From positions 248,001-312,000 of the forward strand of contig NZ_MTQO01000043.1 of the NCBI RefSeq assembly GCF_001984155.1: DNA of 64,000 bases, read 5' to 3'. The DNA comes from Actinosynnema sp. ALI-1.44. Lineage in GTDB: Bacteria; Actinomycetota; Actinomycetes; Mycobacteriales; Pseudonocardiaceae. Of the stretch, positions 26,601-35,110 are shown piece after piece; within the stretch, counting starts at the first letter, position 1, and each line of letters begins with the position of its first letter. The notes under the pieces were generated by a model that had not been told where the DNA came from, made no database searches, and saw only the letters and a program-made list of their open reading frames with translations. A program made the translations under genes and the position numbers.

Positions 26601-27031
26601 TGGTGTACGACACGATGAACTACCCGGGCATCATGCTGGCGACAGACCACGATCCGCTGCCGTTCAGCGGCCAGACGCTGATCGCGGGCAACGGTCTGTA
26701 CCGCACGGGCGGAGCTTTCTGGGGAGAGGCCCAGAAGTTCGGTGCGATCACCCTTTTCGCCCAGAACAGGGATATCACCGGCGTGACGATCCGTGACACG
26801 GAAATCGTGGACTCGACCTACGACGGCATCCAGTTCAAGGGCGGCGGCGGAACCATGCCGAACGTGGCCATCACCGGCGTCCGAATCGACAAGTCGAACA
26901 ACGGAGCCGGAATCCTGGCCCAAGGCAGCGCACGGGGAAGCGCCACGCTGAACTCCGTGACGATCACGAACTCGGCGCAGGGCAACGTGGTGGTGGAACC
27001 GGGTTCCAGCTTCACTGTCACAGGCGGTTAA
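23675..27031 (+). CDS. Secreted GH87-type alpha-1,3-glucanase (mycodextranase-like)
   Basis: A 1118-residue exported protein starting at MHRKQRR with GAGGA 4 bp upstream and a Sec signal peptide ending near PAAAAG (about 32). Two discoidin (F5/8C) domains (about 33-168 and 178-312, each starting NLxxGK) are followed by two CARDB/Ig-like domains (about 320-540), a CBM6/35-like module starting [12 protein letters not shown] (546-715), and a right-handed beta-helix catalytic domain to the C terminus. Asp901 in YADGIN and Asp924-Asp925 in GDDSLA have the same spacing (23, 24) as the three catalytic Asp I recall for the GH87 enzyme Agl-FH1. It probably attacks fungal cell-wall alpha-1,3-glucan. 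A strong terminator follows. Confidence 0.85.
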   Translation: MHRKQRRLRLLSGILAAGLLAAGIAATPAAAAGPNLSLGKLAAASGTQGGFPAVAVNDGNTQTYWESTNNTLPQWVRIDLGASVSVNQVVLRLPSSWGARTQTLSVQGSGDGTGFTTLSPSASRLFTPSSANAVTIDFDATTVRYVRVHVTGNTGWPAAQLSELEIYGTDGDPPPGGGEANLAAGKPIEANSSVHGFVAANANDNNVGTYWESAGYDGALTVKLGSNADVSSVVVKLNPDPVWGPRTQTLEVLGREQSATSFTSLKALAQYAFNPSSGNTATIPVTGRVADLRLRFTANTGAPGGQVGELQVLGTASPNPDLTVSALSWAPASPSETDAITVHATVRNTGPAAAGATTVNVSIAGVVAGSAPVGGLAAGASATVSVDVGRRPMGSYSVSSVVDPTNAIVEQNNDNNSLTAPSQLVVAQAPGPDLRITAITASPPNPAVGAQVTFSVTVDNRGTTATGATTVTRLTVGSTTLNTNTASIAAGATVTVPVSGSWTATNGGATITATADATSVVAETNEANNSLSKSIVVGRGAAVPYVEYEAEAANYQGVLLQTDPLRTFGHTNFATESSGRQSVRLNNTGQFVEFTSTNAANSIVVRNSIPDAPGGGGIDATISLYVNGAFTQKLSLSSKHSWLYGTTDDPEGLTNSPQSDARRLFDESHALLSTSYPPGTKFKLQRDSGDTAAFYVIDMIDLEQVAPPASQPAGCTSITSYGAIAGDGIDDAAAIQRAVTDDQNGVIDCVWIPAGQWRQEQKILTDDPLNRGQYNQVGISNVTIKGAGMWHSQLYSLIEPQNAGGINHPHEGNFGFDIDRNVQISDIAIFGSGRIRGGGGAEGGVGLNGRFGTGTKISNVWIEHANAGVWVGRDFDNIPELWGPADGLEFSGMRIRDTYADGINFTNGTRNSKVFNSSFRTTGDDSLAVWANRYVKDPAVDIAHDNSFVNNTIQLPWRANGVAVYGGYANKIENNLVYDTMNYPGIMLATDHDPLPFSGQTLIAGNGLYRTGGAFWGEAQKFGAITLFAQNRDITGVTIRDTEIVDSTYDGIQFKGGGGTMPNVAITGVRIDKSNNGAGILAQGSARGSATLNSVTITNSAQGNVVVEPGSSFTVTGG

Positions 27032-27039
27032 CGCGGTTC

Positions 27040-27081
27040 GAGGTGCCTGTGCGCACGGAATGCGTGCGCACAGGCCACCTC
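27040..27081 (+). terminator. Hairpin terminator after the glucanase gene
   Basis: Left arm 27040-27056 (GAGGTGCCTGTGCGCAC) pairs with 27064-27081 through 17 bp and one bulged C, with a 7-nt loop. It begins 9 bp after the glucanase stop and is followed by CTTT. It ends just before the promoter of the caspase gene and insulates the two. Confidence 0.8.
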
Positions 27082-27091
27082 TTTGCGATGC

Positions 27092-27107
27092 TAGGCTGTC
27101 GCGCGTG
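27092..27107 (+). promoter_or_regulatory. -10 box; probable leaderless start of the caspase gene
   Basis: TAGGCT (27092-27097) is a typical actinobacterial -10 hexamer. Transcription starting 7-8 nt downstream would begin at the GTG (27105-27107) itself, and no Shine-Dalgarno precedes that codon. Leaderless mRNAs are common in actinomycetes. Confidence 0.5.
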
Positions 27108-28235
27108 TCAGGCATCGGTGGTGCACGCGTTCTTCCTGATCCACGCGCCTCCCGCGCCGTCATAATGGGTACGAGTTCGTACGACCACCTGCCGAACCTG
27201 CCTGCGGTCGCCGCCAATGTCGACGCGCTGGTCCGTTGTTTTTCCGACAGTGAGCTCTGGGGTGTCGATCAGCGCAACATCAGCGCTGTCAACAACCCCA
27301 GAACCCATTCGGACATGCTCGACCCCATCCACACGGCAGCGGAGGACGCTGCCGACACCCTGCTGATCTACTATTCGGGGCACGGCCTGCTCGACCGGCG
27401 CACCAATCTCCAACTGGCGTTGTCGGGGTCGATTCCCGGACGATTCCACACGGCCACGCTGTACGACTGGATCCGTGACGCCATCATCGACAGCCCGGCC
27501 CGGCGGCGGATCGTCATCCTCGACTGCTGCTACAGCGGGCGCGCGCTCGGAACGATGTCCGGCTCCGAGGTGGCCGATGAAGCCGAGGCAGAGGGAACGT
27601 TCTTGCTCGCCGCGTCCGCGGAGAACAAACGGGCCCTCGCGCCGCCCGGCGAGAAATACACCGCGTTCACCGGGGAACTGGTGAAACTCCTGCAGCAGGG
27701 CGATCCGCAAGGGCCGCAACTGTGGGATCTCAATTCCCTGTACCGGTTGACCAGAGCGGCGCTGCGGGCGAAATCCCGGCCCCAGCCCCAGAAACGCGAC
27801 CGCAATACCGCGGGGGAACTCCCACTGGCCCGAAACCGCGCGTGGCTGACCAGCCCGCGCTGGCCCGAGGTGGAGCCCCCGGTCCTCGACTGGACCCCAC
27901 CGCCCATCGCAGAGCGGACAGCACCTGCGGCCAATGCCCAACGGCCGAGCCCGGCGACTCCGCAGAGACTGTACAAGTACGTCGCCCCGGAAGCCGTGCG
28001 TAGCGCAACCTTCGCCAAAGCTCGTCTGGGCAAAAGGGGATACAACGAGGAGGAGGTCGATGAGTTCCTCGAATTCGTGGCGACTGAGCTGAGAAACCCG
28101 AAAACCAAGCTCAAGGCTACCGATGTGCACAATGTCGCGTTCGGTAGGCCGCCTACGGGCAAGCGGGGTTACAACGAGAACGAGGTGGACACCTTCCTCG
28201 ACTTGGTCGAGAAACAGCTGCGCGCCTTCGAATGA
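27105..28235 (+). CDS. Caspase-like protease (C14, EACC1-type) with two C-terminal DivIVA domains
   Basis: A 376-residue protein. The start is GTG 27105 (VSGIGG...), just after a -10 box; a longer in-frame start at 27060 lies in the terminator. Residues ~15-240 are a caspase-like p20/p10: [17 protein letters not shown] with catalytic His93, and ILDCCYSG with the nucleophile Cys142, matching the EACC1-associated caspase type of actinobacteria. After a Pro-rich linker (about 250-295) come two copies of the DivIVA/Wag31 N-terminal domain: residues ~298-329 with [17 protein letters not shown], and ~340-374 with DVHNVAF...[18 protein letters not shown]. DivIVA domains bind negatively curved membrane at poles and septa, so the protease is probably tethered there. 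It is convergent with the XRE gene (7-bp gap). Confidence 0.88.
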   Translation: MSGIGGARVLPDPRASRAVIMGTSSYDHLPNLPAVAANVDALVRCFSDSELWGVDQRNISAVNNPRTHSDMLDPIHTAAEDAADTLLIYYSGHGLLDRRTNLQLALSGSIPGRFHTATLYDWIRDAIIDSPARRRIVILDCCYSGRALGTMSGSEVADEAEAEGTFLLAASAENKRALAPPGEKYTAFTGELVKLLQQGDPQGPQLWDLNSLYRLTRAALRAKSRPQPQKRDRNTAGELPLARNRAWLTSPRWPEVEPPVLDWTPPPIAERTAPAANAQRPSPATPQRLYKYVAPEAVRSATFAKARLGKRGYNEEEVDEFLEFVATELRNPKTKLKATDVHNVAFGRPPTGKRGYNENEVDTFLDLVEKQLRAFE

Positions 28236-28242
28236 CCGCCCG

Positions 28243-29190
28243 TCACGACCATTCCCACTGCACCCCGACGATCCCCGGCCGGACGTCGGAAGCGTAAAGG
28301 TGCACCACGCGGTTGCGCTGGCACGGCAGAGGGCGGGTCTCGGTGGGCTCAACGCCCCACTTGCTGCTCTGGAAGGCGTGCATCCGCACGGGGACCGCGT
28401 CGGCGTGGAACACGACCCGCATCAGGTAGTTCCGGCATGGCGCGCGGAACGCCTTGTAGTAGTGGTCGCCGGGCTCCGGGCGTGGGAGGTCGCGGGTGAA
28501 CCGCTGCTCGAACGTCAGGAAGTGCACATCACCCCGGTTGAGCGCGTGGTCGAACAGCAGTTCCGCGACCAGGTACCCGGCGTCGTCGTCCAGCCTCGTA
28601 CGACCGAGGCGGCAGCCGTCGCCGGGGTACACCTCCGGTTGGTTGCCGTCCTCGGTGCGGTAGAAGATCACGCACCGGTCCAGGCCGTCCACCAATGCCG
28701 ACAGGGTCAGGCGCACTTCCACCGTGCGCATCAGGCCCGCGCTGTCGAACACCACCCGGTCCTCGATGTTGAGCCAGGACCACCGCTGCCGGTCGAGCAG
28801 TTCCGCGTCCGTCAGGATCCGGGTCAGCCTGTCGTGGTCGTCGAAGATCGCGCCGTGCGGCACCGCGCCGGGGACGTGGCCCAGCCAGCGCCCGCGTGGA
28901 CGGCGCGGCCCGAGGAGTTGGACGAGTGCGTCCGGGGTGAGGCCGAGGATCTCCTCGATGGCGTGTACCGCGTGCACCGATTCGGGTCGCTCCGGGCGGC
29001 TGCGCCCGGTCTGCCAGTTGCTCAGGCTCGACGCGCTGACCTGGATGCCTCTGGCGGACAGGTGGTACGCCAGCCTGTCCAGGCTCAGACCGCTGGACCG
29101 GACCGCTGTCCTCAGCGCCAGTTCGAACGGGCCCGACCGCAGGATCCCGGCCAGCTCCCGGTCTTCGAGGCGGTTGCGGACACGGGTCAT
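28243..29190 (-). CDS. XRE-type HTH regulator with unknown C-terminal domain
   Basis: A 315-residue protein. Residues ~20-85 are a Cro/CI-type helix-turn-helix (LDRLAYHLSARGIQVSASSL, then SNWQTGRSRPERPES). The C-terminal ~220 residues (from WLGHVPGAVPHGAIF) resemble a beta-rich sensory domain shared by many uncharacterised actinomycete XRE proteins; I cannot name a ligand. It is divergent from the subtilisin-like protease, and two direct repeats in the shared promoter, 20 bp apart, are likely binding sites. Confidence 0.82.
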   Translation of the reverse strand: MTRVRNRLEDRELAGILRSGPFELALRTAVRSSGLSLDRLAYHLSARGIQVSASSLSNWQTGRSRPERPESVHAVHAIEEILGLTPDALVQLLGPRRPRGRWLGHVPGAVPHGAIFDDHDRLTRILTDAELLDRQRWSWLNIEDRVVFDSAGLMRTVEVRLTLSALVDGLDRCVIFYRTEDGNQPEVYPGDGCRLGRTRLDDDAGYLVAELLFDHALNRGDVHFLTFEQRFTRDLPRPEPGDHYYKAFRAPCRNYLMRVVFHADAVPVRMHAFQSSKWGVEPTETRPLPCQRNRVVHLYASDVRPGIVGVQWEWS

Positions 29191-29219
29191 GGCGGTCCAT
29201 CCTCTCGCTCAGCCACAGT

Positions 29220-29249
29220 ATTGGCCGGTCGTCCACGGAATTGGCCGGT
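29220..29249. promoter_or_regulatory. Two direct repeats ATTGGCCGGT, 20 bp apart
   Basis: ATTGGCCGGT occurs at 29220-29229 and 29240-29249, exactly two helical turns apart on the same face of the DNA. It lies in the 140-bp gap between the XRE regulator and the protease gene, about 30-60 bp upstream of the regulator start. This spacing suits two dimers of the adjacent HTH protein. Confidence 0.5.
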
Positions 29250-29330
29250 GCGGGTACCGTGCCGTTCTCCGGGGTGAACGACCTCCCTAGGCTCAGTGGC
29301 CCCTGCAGTTTGTACCCATTGGAGCCGGAG

Positions 29331-30488
29331 ATGCGTAAGCGACTGTTGGCGGCTGTTTTCGCCGTGGCGACGGGAGTCACCTTGGCACCGGGCGGGTCCG
29401 CCGCCGCAACGGATGTCACTGCGGACGACACCGCACGCTACATAGTGGTGCTCAAGGACGGCCATTCCTTGGCGTCGAAGATGCCCACCGGCGTGGTGGT
29501 CCGCAAACGTTTCGACGCGATCGGTGGGTTCTCGGCCGACTTGTCCCGCGACGAGGTCGAGCGCCTGCGCCGCGACCCCGCTGTCGCGTTCGTCCAGCAG
29601 AACCAGGTGCACCGGATGGAGGCCGCCCCGGCCGAGGCGCACGCCGCCGCGCCTTGGCAGCTGGACCGGATCGACCAGCGGAACCTGCCGCTCGACGGCA
29701 CGTTCGCCCCGTCCGGCAGCGGTGCGGGCGTCGACGTGTACGTCGTGGACAGTGGAGTGCGCACGACGCACCGCGAGTTCGAGGGCCGAGCCAAAAGCGT
29801 GTACAACACAGTCGGCGACGGCAACGGCACCACCGACTGCGCGGGCCACGGCACGTTCGTCGCCAGCCACATCGCGGGCAGGACGTACGGGGTGGCCAAG
29901 AAAGCCACCATCAAGGCGGTCCGGGTGCTCAAGTGCGACAATTCCGGCACCACGGAGGACATGGCCGACGGCATGAACTGGACGGCGCTCAACGCCCCGG
30001 CCGGGTCGGTGGTGAACGTCAGCCTGCAGAGCTCGGGCGGGCGCACCGACCGCGTGCTCGACGCCGCCGCCAAGAAGATGGTGGACAACGGCATGCTGGT
30101 GGTGCTGATCGCGGGCAACTTCGACAAGGGCGACTGCCAGAACTCGCCCAAGGACTCCCGGGCGATCATCATGGGAGCCACGACCAGGACGGACAGCCGC
30201 AACACCGGCACCAACGCCTCCAGCTACGGCAGTTGTGTGACCGCGTTCGCCCCAGGCGCGAACGTGGCAGGTGCGGGCAAGTCCAGCGACACCGCTGTGC
30301 AGTCAGGCTGGTATGGCACGTCGTTCGCCGCACCGCTGGCGTCCGGAGCGGTGGCCGTCGCCAAGGCAGCCAACCCGCACCTGACCTTGGCGCAGGCCAA
30401 GCAGTTGATCGTCAACTCGTCGACGAAGAACGTGCTCAGCAACGTCGGCAGCGGTTCGTCGAACCGGCTGTTGTACGTCGGTAGCTGA
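29331..30488 (+). CDS. Secreted subtilisin-like serine protease (S8, proteinase K type)
   Basis: A 385-residue pre-pro-protease. It has a Sec signal peptide (MRKRLLAAVFAVATGVTLAPGGSAAA), then an inhibitor I9 propeptide (YIVVLKDG...VAFVQQNQ, to about 105), then the peptidase. The catalytic triad is Asp140 (YVVDSGV), His173 (CAGHGTFVASHIAG) and Ser331 (GTSFAAPLASG), with the oxyanion Asn in LIAGNF. The layout and length match the alkaline/proteinase K subfamily of actinomycetes. Start ATG 29331 was chosen because it opens the signal peptide. It is followed by a perfect bidirectional terminator. Confidence 0.95.
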   Translation: MRKRLLAAVFAVATGVTLAPGGSAAATDVTADDTARYIVVLKDGHSLASKMPTGVVVRKRFDAIGGFSADLSRDEVERLRRDPAVAFVQQNQVHRMEAAPAEAHAAAPWQLDRIDQRNLPLDGTFAPSGSGAGVDVYVVDSGVRTTHREFEGRAKSVYNTVGDGNGTTDCAGHGTFVASHIAGRTYGVAKKATIKAVRVLKCDNSGTTEDMADGMNWTALNAPAGSVVNVSLQSSGGRTDRVLDAAAKKMVDNGMLVVLIAGNFDKGDCQNSPKDSRAIIMGATTRTDSRNTGTNASSYGSCVTAFAPGANVAGAGKSSDTAVQSGWYGTSFAAPLASGAVAVAKAANPHLTLAQAKQLIVNSSTKNVLSNVGSGSSNRLLYVGS

Positions 30489-30493
30489 CTCCG

Positions 30494-30530
30494 ACCGGTT
30501 GGGGCCGCACGGCATGCGGCCCCAACCGGT
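30494..30530. terminator. Bidirectional terminator, 15-bp perfect stem
   Basis: ACCGGTTGGGGCCGC (30494-30508) pairs perfectly with 30516-30530 around a 7-nt loop. It lies between the convergent protease and CMD genes and starts 5 bp after the protease stop, so it can serve both. Confidence 0.85.
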
Positions 30531-30534
30531 GTTC

Positions 30535-31440
30535 CTACGCGAGCGTGTGTTCGATCCGCTCGATGGCGGTGATGGCGCCGTACGCGAACAGGTGCAGCAG
30601 GCAATGGTCCGTGTACTTGTCCGAGCGCCAGGTTTTGACGTCGGTCTCCGTGATCCGGCCGGGGGCCAGTCCGGCCAGGACAGCCAGCCGTGCACCGGGC
30701 TCGTCGACCGGGGTCGTGTCGCCACGGCTGATCGCGTCCTGGACGGTTTGCCGAGCTCGCTCCGAGAGCAGGAATCCGCCCCGCCGGGCCGCGTCACGCA
30801 GCGCGGCGTACGCGGGACCGGCAGGACTGTCTCCTGCCCATGTGGGAATGCCTTCTGTGGGAACGGAATCCAGCAGCGCGAGGCTCTCGCCGGGTTCGTG
30901 GTCCGCACGGATGGCACGGGCGATGGGGGCTCCGTCGAACGCCGAGCCGTCGCGCATCCCGCCAGGACGCAGGCCGGGGTCCAGCAGGATCGAGACAAGC
31001 CGGTTGACGAAGTGCAAGGCGAGTGCTGTTGCGACGTACTCCGGCGTGTCGCCGACGCTGAACGGCGCCGGGCCACCGTGCTGCGCCCAACGCACGAGTT
31101 CCTGGTTGCGTTCCACCGCGTCGGCCGGTGCGCCGGCGAGGTGCAGGAACACGGTGTGACCAGCGATGTCGTACTCGCATCCGTTGGTCCTGGACACCGA
31201 CACGGCAACGATTTCCTTGCGCCACCGGGGAACCGATCCGGACACGAGTGCTTCGCGCAGCAGCGCCCAGCACGGGGCCAGCAGTTCGGGGGCGGGCGAC
31301 AGCATCATCACCGCGGGGCCGATGGTGCTGAAGTCCCGATCGACCTGGTCGTAGACGGCCGCCACCGGTCCGGTGGCGGTGTTCGGGGAAACCGGCGTGA
31401 CGTGCCGGAAGACGTTTAACTCTGACACGCTGTCCAACAT
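30535..31440 (-). CDS. Carboxymuconolactone decarboxylase (CMD)-like protein
   Basis: A 301-residue protein. The start at MLDSVSELNVF (ATG 31440) lies 25 bp from the divergent TetR start; the longer frame overlaps that gene and is rejected. The central stretch RWRKEIVAVSVSRTNGCEYDIAGHTVFL follows the CMD/AhpD pattern, with C-x-x-D-x-x-x-H in place of the redox CxxC, so only the proximal Cys is kept. The remainder (about 150-301) is helical and looks like a second, diverged CMD-like repeat. It may be a peroxidase-like or ring-opening enzyme. It is presumably controlled by the divergent TetR through the operator between them. Confidence 0.7.
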   Translation of the reverse strand: MLDSVSELNVFRHVTPVSPNTATGPVAAVYDQVDRDFSTIGPAVMMLSPAPELLAPCWALLREALVSGSVPRWRKEIVAVSVSRTNGCEYDIAGHTVFLHLAGAPADAVERNQELVRWAQHGGPAPFSVGDTPEYVATALALHFVNRLVSILLDPGLRPGGMRDGSAFDGAPIARAIRADHEPGESLALLDSVPTEGIPTWAGDSPAGPAYAALRDAARRGGFLLSERARQTVQDAISRGDTTPVDEPGARLAVLAGLAPGRITETDVKTWRSDKYTDHCLLHLFAYGAITAIERIEHTLA

Positions 31441-31474
31441 AACCGCCTGCGTTAAGCTTGACAACGTGTCAGAG
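31420..31474. promoter_or_regulatory. Paired TetR-type operators overlapping both start codons
   Basis: Two copies of the dyad TGACA-N3-TGTC lie at 31423-31434 (second arm ends TGTCC) and 31459-31471 (perfect, TGACA-ACG-TGTCA). They sit in 15-bp arms, 31420-31434 and 31460-31474, that are inverse to each other with one mismatch. The left copy is inside the first codons of the CMD gene and the right copy covers the GTG of the TetR gene. One repressor could shut off both. Confidence 0.65.
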
Positions 31475-32047
31475 GTAATTCGGCGCAGGCGGCGCTCCGA
31501 CGCCGACCGGAGCGCGGGCTCGATCCTCAAGGCGGCCAAAGAAATCCTTGCGGGCCAACCGAACGCGAGTGTCGAGGAGATCGCCGACGCGGCCGCGGTC
31601 AGCAGGCAGACGGTGTACGCGCACTTCAAGTCCCGGGAGGGCCTGGTCAGTGCGGTGGTCGACGCGATCTCCGCCGAGACGGTCGCCGAAATGGCGGCCG
31701 TGGACTTGGCGGACGGCTCCGCGTCGGACGCGCTGGCCCGCCTTCTCGCCACCACCTGGGCCGCCACCAGCCGCTATTCGCTGCTGCTGCACTCGGCGGC
31801 GCTCGCCGTGCCGGATCCTTCGGCCGACCGGCGCCGGCACGTGCCGGTGGTCGACTACCTGGAGCAGGTGATCACCCGTGGCCAGGCGTCCGGGGAGTTC
31901 CACTGCGAGTCGTCGGCATGGTGGCTCGCCACGGCGGTCATCGCGCTCGGCCACGCCGCGGGCGAGGCCGTGGCCGCGGGCCGGTTGCCGGCGCGGGACG
32001 GCATGGCGACGCTGGTCGCGTCCGCACTGCGGCTGTGCCAGGCCTGA
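31466..32047 (+). CDS. TetR/AcrR family repressor
   Basis: A 193-residue regulator starting at GTG 31466 (VSEVIRRRRRSDADRS). Helix-turn-helix ILKAAKEILAGQPNASVEEI, then AAVSRQTVYAHFKSREGLVS. The C-terminal ligand domain is typical in length. The upstream in-frame extension would overlap the CMD gene completely and is rejected. It is divergent from the CMD gene with a pair of dyads in the 25-bp gap, and followed 74 bp later by an ABC exporter that it might also control. Confidence 0.93.
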   Translation: MSEVIRRRRRSDADRSAGSILKAAKEILAGQPNASVEEIADAAAVSRQTVYAHFKSREGLVSAVVDAISAETVAEMAAVDLADGSASDALARLLATTWAATSRYSLLLHSAALAVPDPSADRRRHVPVVDYLEQVITRGQASGEFHCESSAWWLATAVIALGHAAGEAVAAGRLPARDGMATLVASALRLCQA

Positions 32048-32121
32048 CGCGCCACCGATATTCGGTCGCTGTTTCGTTTCGTTACCGGCAGCATGGGCAG
32101 CTCGCTGTTGGAAGGGGAAGG

Positions 32122-33893
32122 ATGACAGCGCGCCGACAAGCGGTTTTCCTGGCAATACGGTACTACTGGTCGGAATTCAGCCGGTTGCGGCGGTTCTCGA
32201 TTCCCGCGATGCTGCTGCCGGCTCTGGGTAACACATGTCTCTACTACGTCGCGCCCTTGGTGGTGGCGCAGTTGGCCGGTCATCTGGCCGGCGGTGGGAC
32301 GGATGTCCTGTCCTATGTGGTTGTTTTCGCCGGGTTGCTGGTGTTCGCCGAGTTCGTGTGGCGAATCGGGATCCACTGCCTGAGCCGGGTGGACGGGCTG
32401 GGCGGGGAGAACCTCAGTGTGCTCGGGATGAACGCGTTGCTGGCCAAGGACGCGGCTTTCTTCCACGACAACTTCGCCGGTTCGCTGACCAAGCGGGTGC
32501 ACAGCTTCGCCTGGCGGTTCACCGACATCGCGGACACGATGTCGTTCAACGTCGTCGCCAACTTCGTTCCGCTCGGCTTCGCGTCCGTCGTGTTGTGGAA
32601 CTACCACCCTGTTCTCGTGCTGGTCCTCATCGGCATGATCACCGTGACCGGGTTCGTCGTCACACCGTTGGTCAAGCGGCGGCAGGCGATTGTGGACAAG
32701 CGGGAAGCCGCGATCGCGCGGGTCTCCGGCCACATCGCCGACAGCCTGACGAACATGGAGACCGTCCGGGCGTTCGCCGCCGAGCACAGCGAGGCCGTCG
32801 AACACCAGGCCAGGGTCCGGGAGCACCGGCGGCTGGCGATCCGGTCGTGGGACTACGCCAACCTCAGGATCGACGTCGTCGCCGCGCCGCTCTCGGTGCT
32901 GACCAACGTCCTTGGCCTGTACCTCGCGGTCAAGCTCGGCAACCTCGGTGTCGAGGGGGTCGTGGTGGCGTTCGCGTACTTCGCCAACGCCACGCGGATC
33001 ATGTTCGAGTTCAACCAGATCTACCGCAGACTGGAGAGCTCGCTCACCGAGGCGGCGCAGTTCACCGAGCTGCTGCTCGAGCCGCCGACCGTGCTCGACC
33101 CGGAAAACCCGGAGAAACTCCGGCCACCGCCGCCGACGTGCGGTTCGACAACGTGGTCTTCGCGCACTCGGGCACGTCGGAGCTGTTCACCGGGTTGACG
33201 CTGGCGGTGCCGAGCGGCACCAAGGTCGGGCTGGTCGGCCGGTCCGGCGGGGGCAAGAGCACGCTCACCAAGCTGTTGCTGCGCCTGATGGACATCGACA
33301 GCGGCCGCATCACCATCGGCGGCCAGGACATCAGCGCGCTGCGGCAGGCCGACCTGCGCGGCCTGATCGCCTACGTGCCACAGGAACCAGCGATGTTCCA
33401 CCGGACACTCCGGGAGAACATCGCCTTCGCCCGTCCCGGTGCGTCGGAGGAGGACGTCCTGCGCGCGGCGAAGATCGCGCACGTCACGGAGTTCGCGGCG
33501 GATCTGCCGGACGGGTTCGACACGCTCGTCGGTGAGCGCGGCGTGAAACTGTCCGGCGGGCAACGACAGCGCGTCGCACTGGCCAGAGCCGTCCTGCGCG
33601 ACGCGCCGATCCTGCTGCTCGACGAGGCGACGAGCGCACTGGACTCGGAGAGCGAAATCCTTGTCCAGCAGGCGCTCTGGCAGGTGATGGAAGGCCGGAC
33701 GGCACTGGTGGTCGCGCACCGGCTGAGCACGGTGGCCAAGATGGACCAGCTGGTCGTGCTCGACCGCGGCCAGATCGTCGAGCAAGGCAGCCACACGGAG
33801 TTGCTGGCGCTGAACGGCACCTACGCGCGGCTGTGGCAGCACCAGTCCGGCGGCTTCCTCGACGAGGACGCGGGCGAAGCGGTCAATCGATGA
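32122..33893 (+). pseudogene. ABC exporter (TMD-NBD half-transporter) with a frameshift
   Basis: The start is ATG 32122 with GGGGAAGG just upstream. From 32122 to about 33125 one frame encodes six membrane helices of an exporter TMD (ending [20 protein letters not shown]). At about 33125-33135 the protein continues one frame lower as [15 protein letters not shown] with a complete nucleotide-binding domain: Walker [36 protein letters not shown], and H-loop VAHRLSTV. A single missing base near CCACCGCCGCCG restores one ~590-residue exporter. Whether this is a real mutation, a sequencing error or recoding cannot be decided here. The 3' end overlaps the convergent P450 gene by 11 bp. Confidence 0.85.
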
Positions 33894-35073
33894 GGACGTC
33901 CAGACGCGCCATCCCGTTGAGGAGCAGGCCGGGGTAACGGGCAGGTTCCTCGGCGGGGTCGGCCAGGCGCAACGACGGGAACCGGTCGAGCAGGTCGGTG
34001 AACGCGATCCTGGCCTCCAGCCGGGCCAGCGGGGCGCCGAGGCAGTGGTGGATGCCGTGCCCGAACGTCACGTGCGAGTTGTCCGGCCGCGTGATGTCCA
34101 TTGTGTCCGGTGCGGCGAACCGGTGCGGGTCGCGGTTGGCCGACGCCAGTGCGGCGAGCACGACCGAGCCAGGCGGGATCGTCACGTCACCGATCTCGAC
34201 GGGCCCGTTGGTCACCGCCGGGATGGACACCATGACCGGGCTGTCGTAGCGAAGCAGTTCCTCGACGGCCGACGCGACCAGTGACGGGTCCGCGCGCAGG
34301 GCTGCTAGCTGCTCGGGGTGCTTCAGCAGCGTGTACACGCCGTTGACGATCAGGTTGACGGTCGTCTCGTGGCCCGCGATCAGCAGCAGGTAGATCATGG
34401 AGGTGAGCTCGTCGTCGGTGAGCTTGTCGCCGTCGTCGCGGACCGCGATCAGGGCGGACAACAGGTCGTCTGCCGGGGTGGCCCGCTTCACCTCGATCAT
34501 CGTGCGGATCAGCTCGATCAGCTTGGTGACCGCGGCCAGGTAGACCTCGACGGTCCGCATCGGCCCGGTCATCGCGATCTGCGACAGCTCACGGAATTCG
34601 TCACGCCGGATCGACGGCACACCGATCAGCTCGCAGATCACCGTGATCGGCAGCGGGTAGCCGTACCCGGCGAGCAGGTCCACCGGTCCGCCCTGGGTGG
34701 CCATCTCGTCGAGCAGGGATGCGCTGAGCTGTTTGATCCGCGGTTCGAGTTCGTCGATCCGGCGGCGGGTGAACGCCGCGGACACCAGCTTGCGCAGCCG
34801 CGTGTGGTCCGGCGGGTTGCTCGCCAGCATGTGCGTGTTCGTGGCCCTGATCAGGTCGTCCGAGGTGTGCTCCCTGTGCGGCACCTCGGTGAGGGACTTG
34901 ACGACGTTCGGGTGGGTCAACAGCTGCCGTGTCTCCGCGTGCCCGGTCACCAGCCACACCGGAACACCGGTGAACAACGTCGTGTGGTGGACCGGACCGG
35001 ACTCGACCAGTTCGGCGAATTTGGCCTGCCGTGCGCTGGGGGAGGTTTCGAGAAAGGGAGAACCGTCGCTCAC
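33883..35073 (-). CDS. Cytochrome P450
   Basis: A 396-residue soluble P450. The I-helix has AGHETT (oxygen activation), the K-helix has the ExxR in EELLRY, and the heme-binding loop is [15 protein letters not shown] with the Cys ligand. The overall pattern ([20 protein letters not shown]) is that of CYP105/CYP107-like actinobacterial monooxygenases, which need a ferredoxin and reductase from elsewhere; none is adjacent. It is convergent with the ABC exporter and followed 37 bp later, on the same strand, by nothing but its own upstream gap. The substrate is unknown. Confidence 0.96.
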   Translation of the reverse strand: MSDGSPFLETSPSARQAKFAELVESGPVHHTTLFTGVPVWLVTGHAETRQLLTHPNVVKSLTEVPHREHTSDDLIRATNTHMLASNPPDHTRLRKLVSAAFTRRRIDELEPRIKQLSASLLDEMATQGGPVDLLAGYGYPLPITVICELIGVPSIRRDEFRELSQIAMTGPMRTVEVYLAAVTKLIELIRTMIEVKRATPADDLLSALIAVRDDGDKLTDDELTSMIYLLLIAGHETTVNLIVNGVYTLLKHPEQLAALRADPSLVASAVEELLRYDSPVMVSIPAVTNGPVEIGDVTIPPGSVVLAALASANRDPHRFAAPDTMDITRPDNSHVTFGHGIHHCLGAPLARLEARIAFTDLLDRFPSLRLADPAEEPARYPGLLLNGMARLDVLID

Positions 35074-35110
35074 CAGACCACACTACGGGCGCGTACGTGC
35101 CCGCCGCAGG

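Noticed and set aside
33120-33200. Programmed ribosomal frameshifting in the ABC exporter
   Set aside because: There is no slippery heptamer or clear downstream pseudoknot at the junction, so a one-base deletion is the simpler reading.
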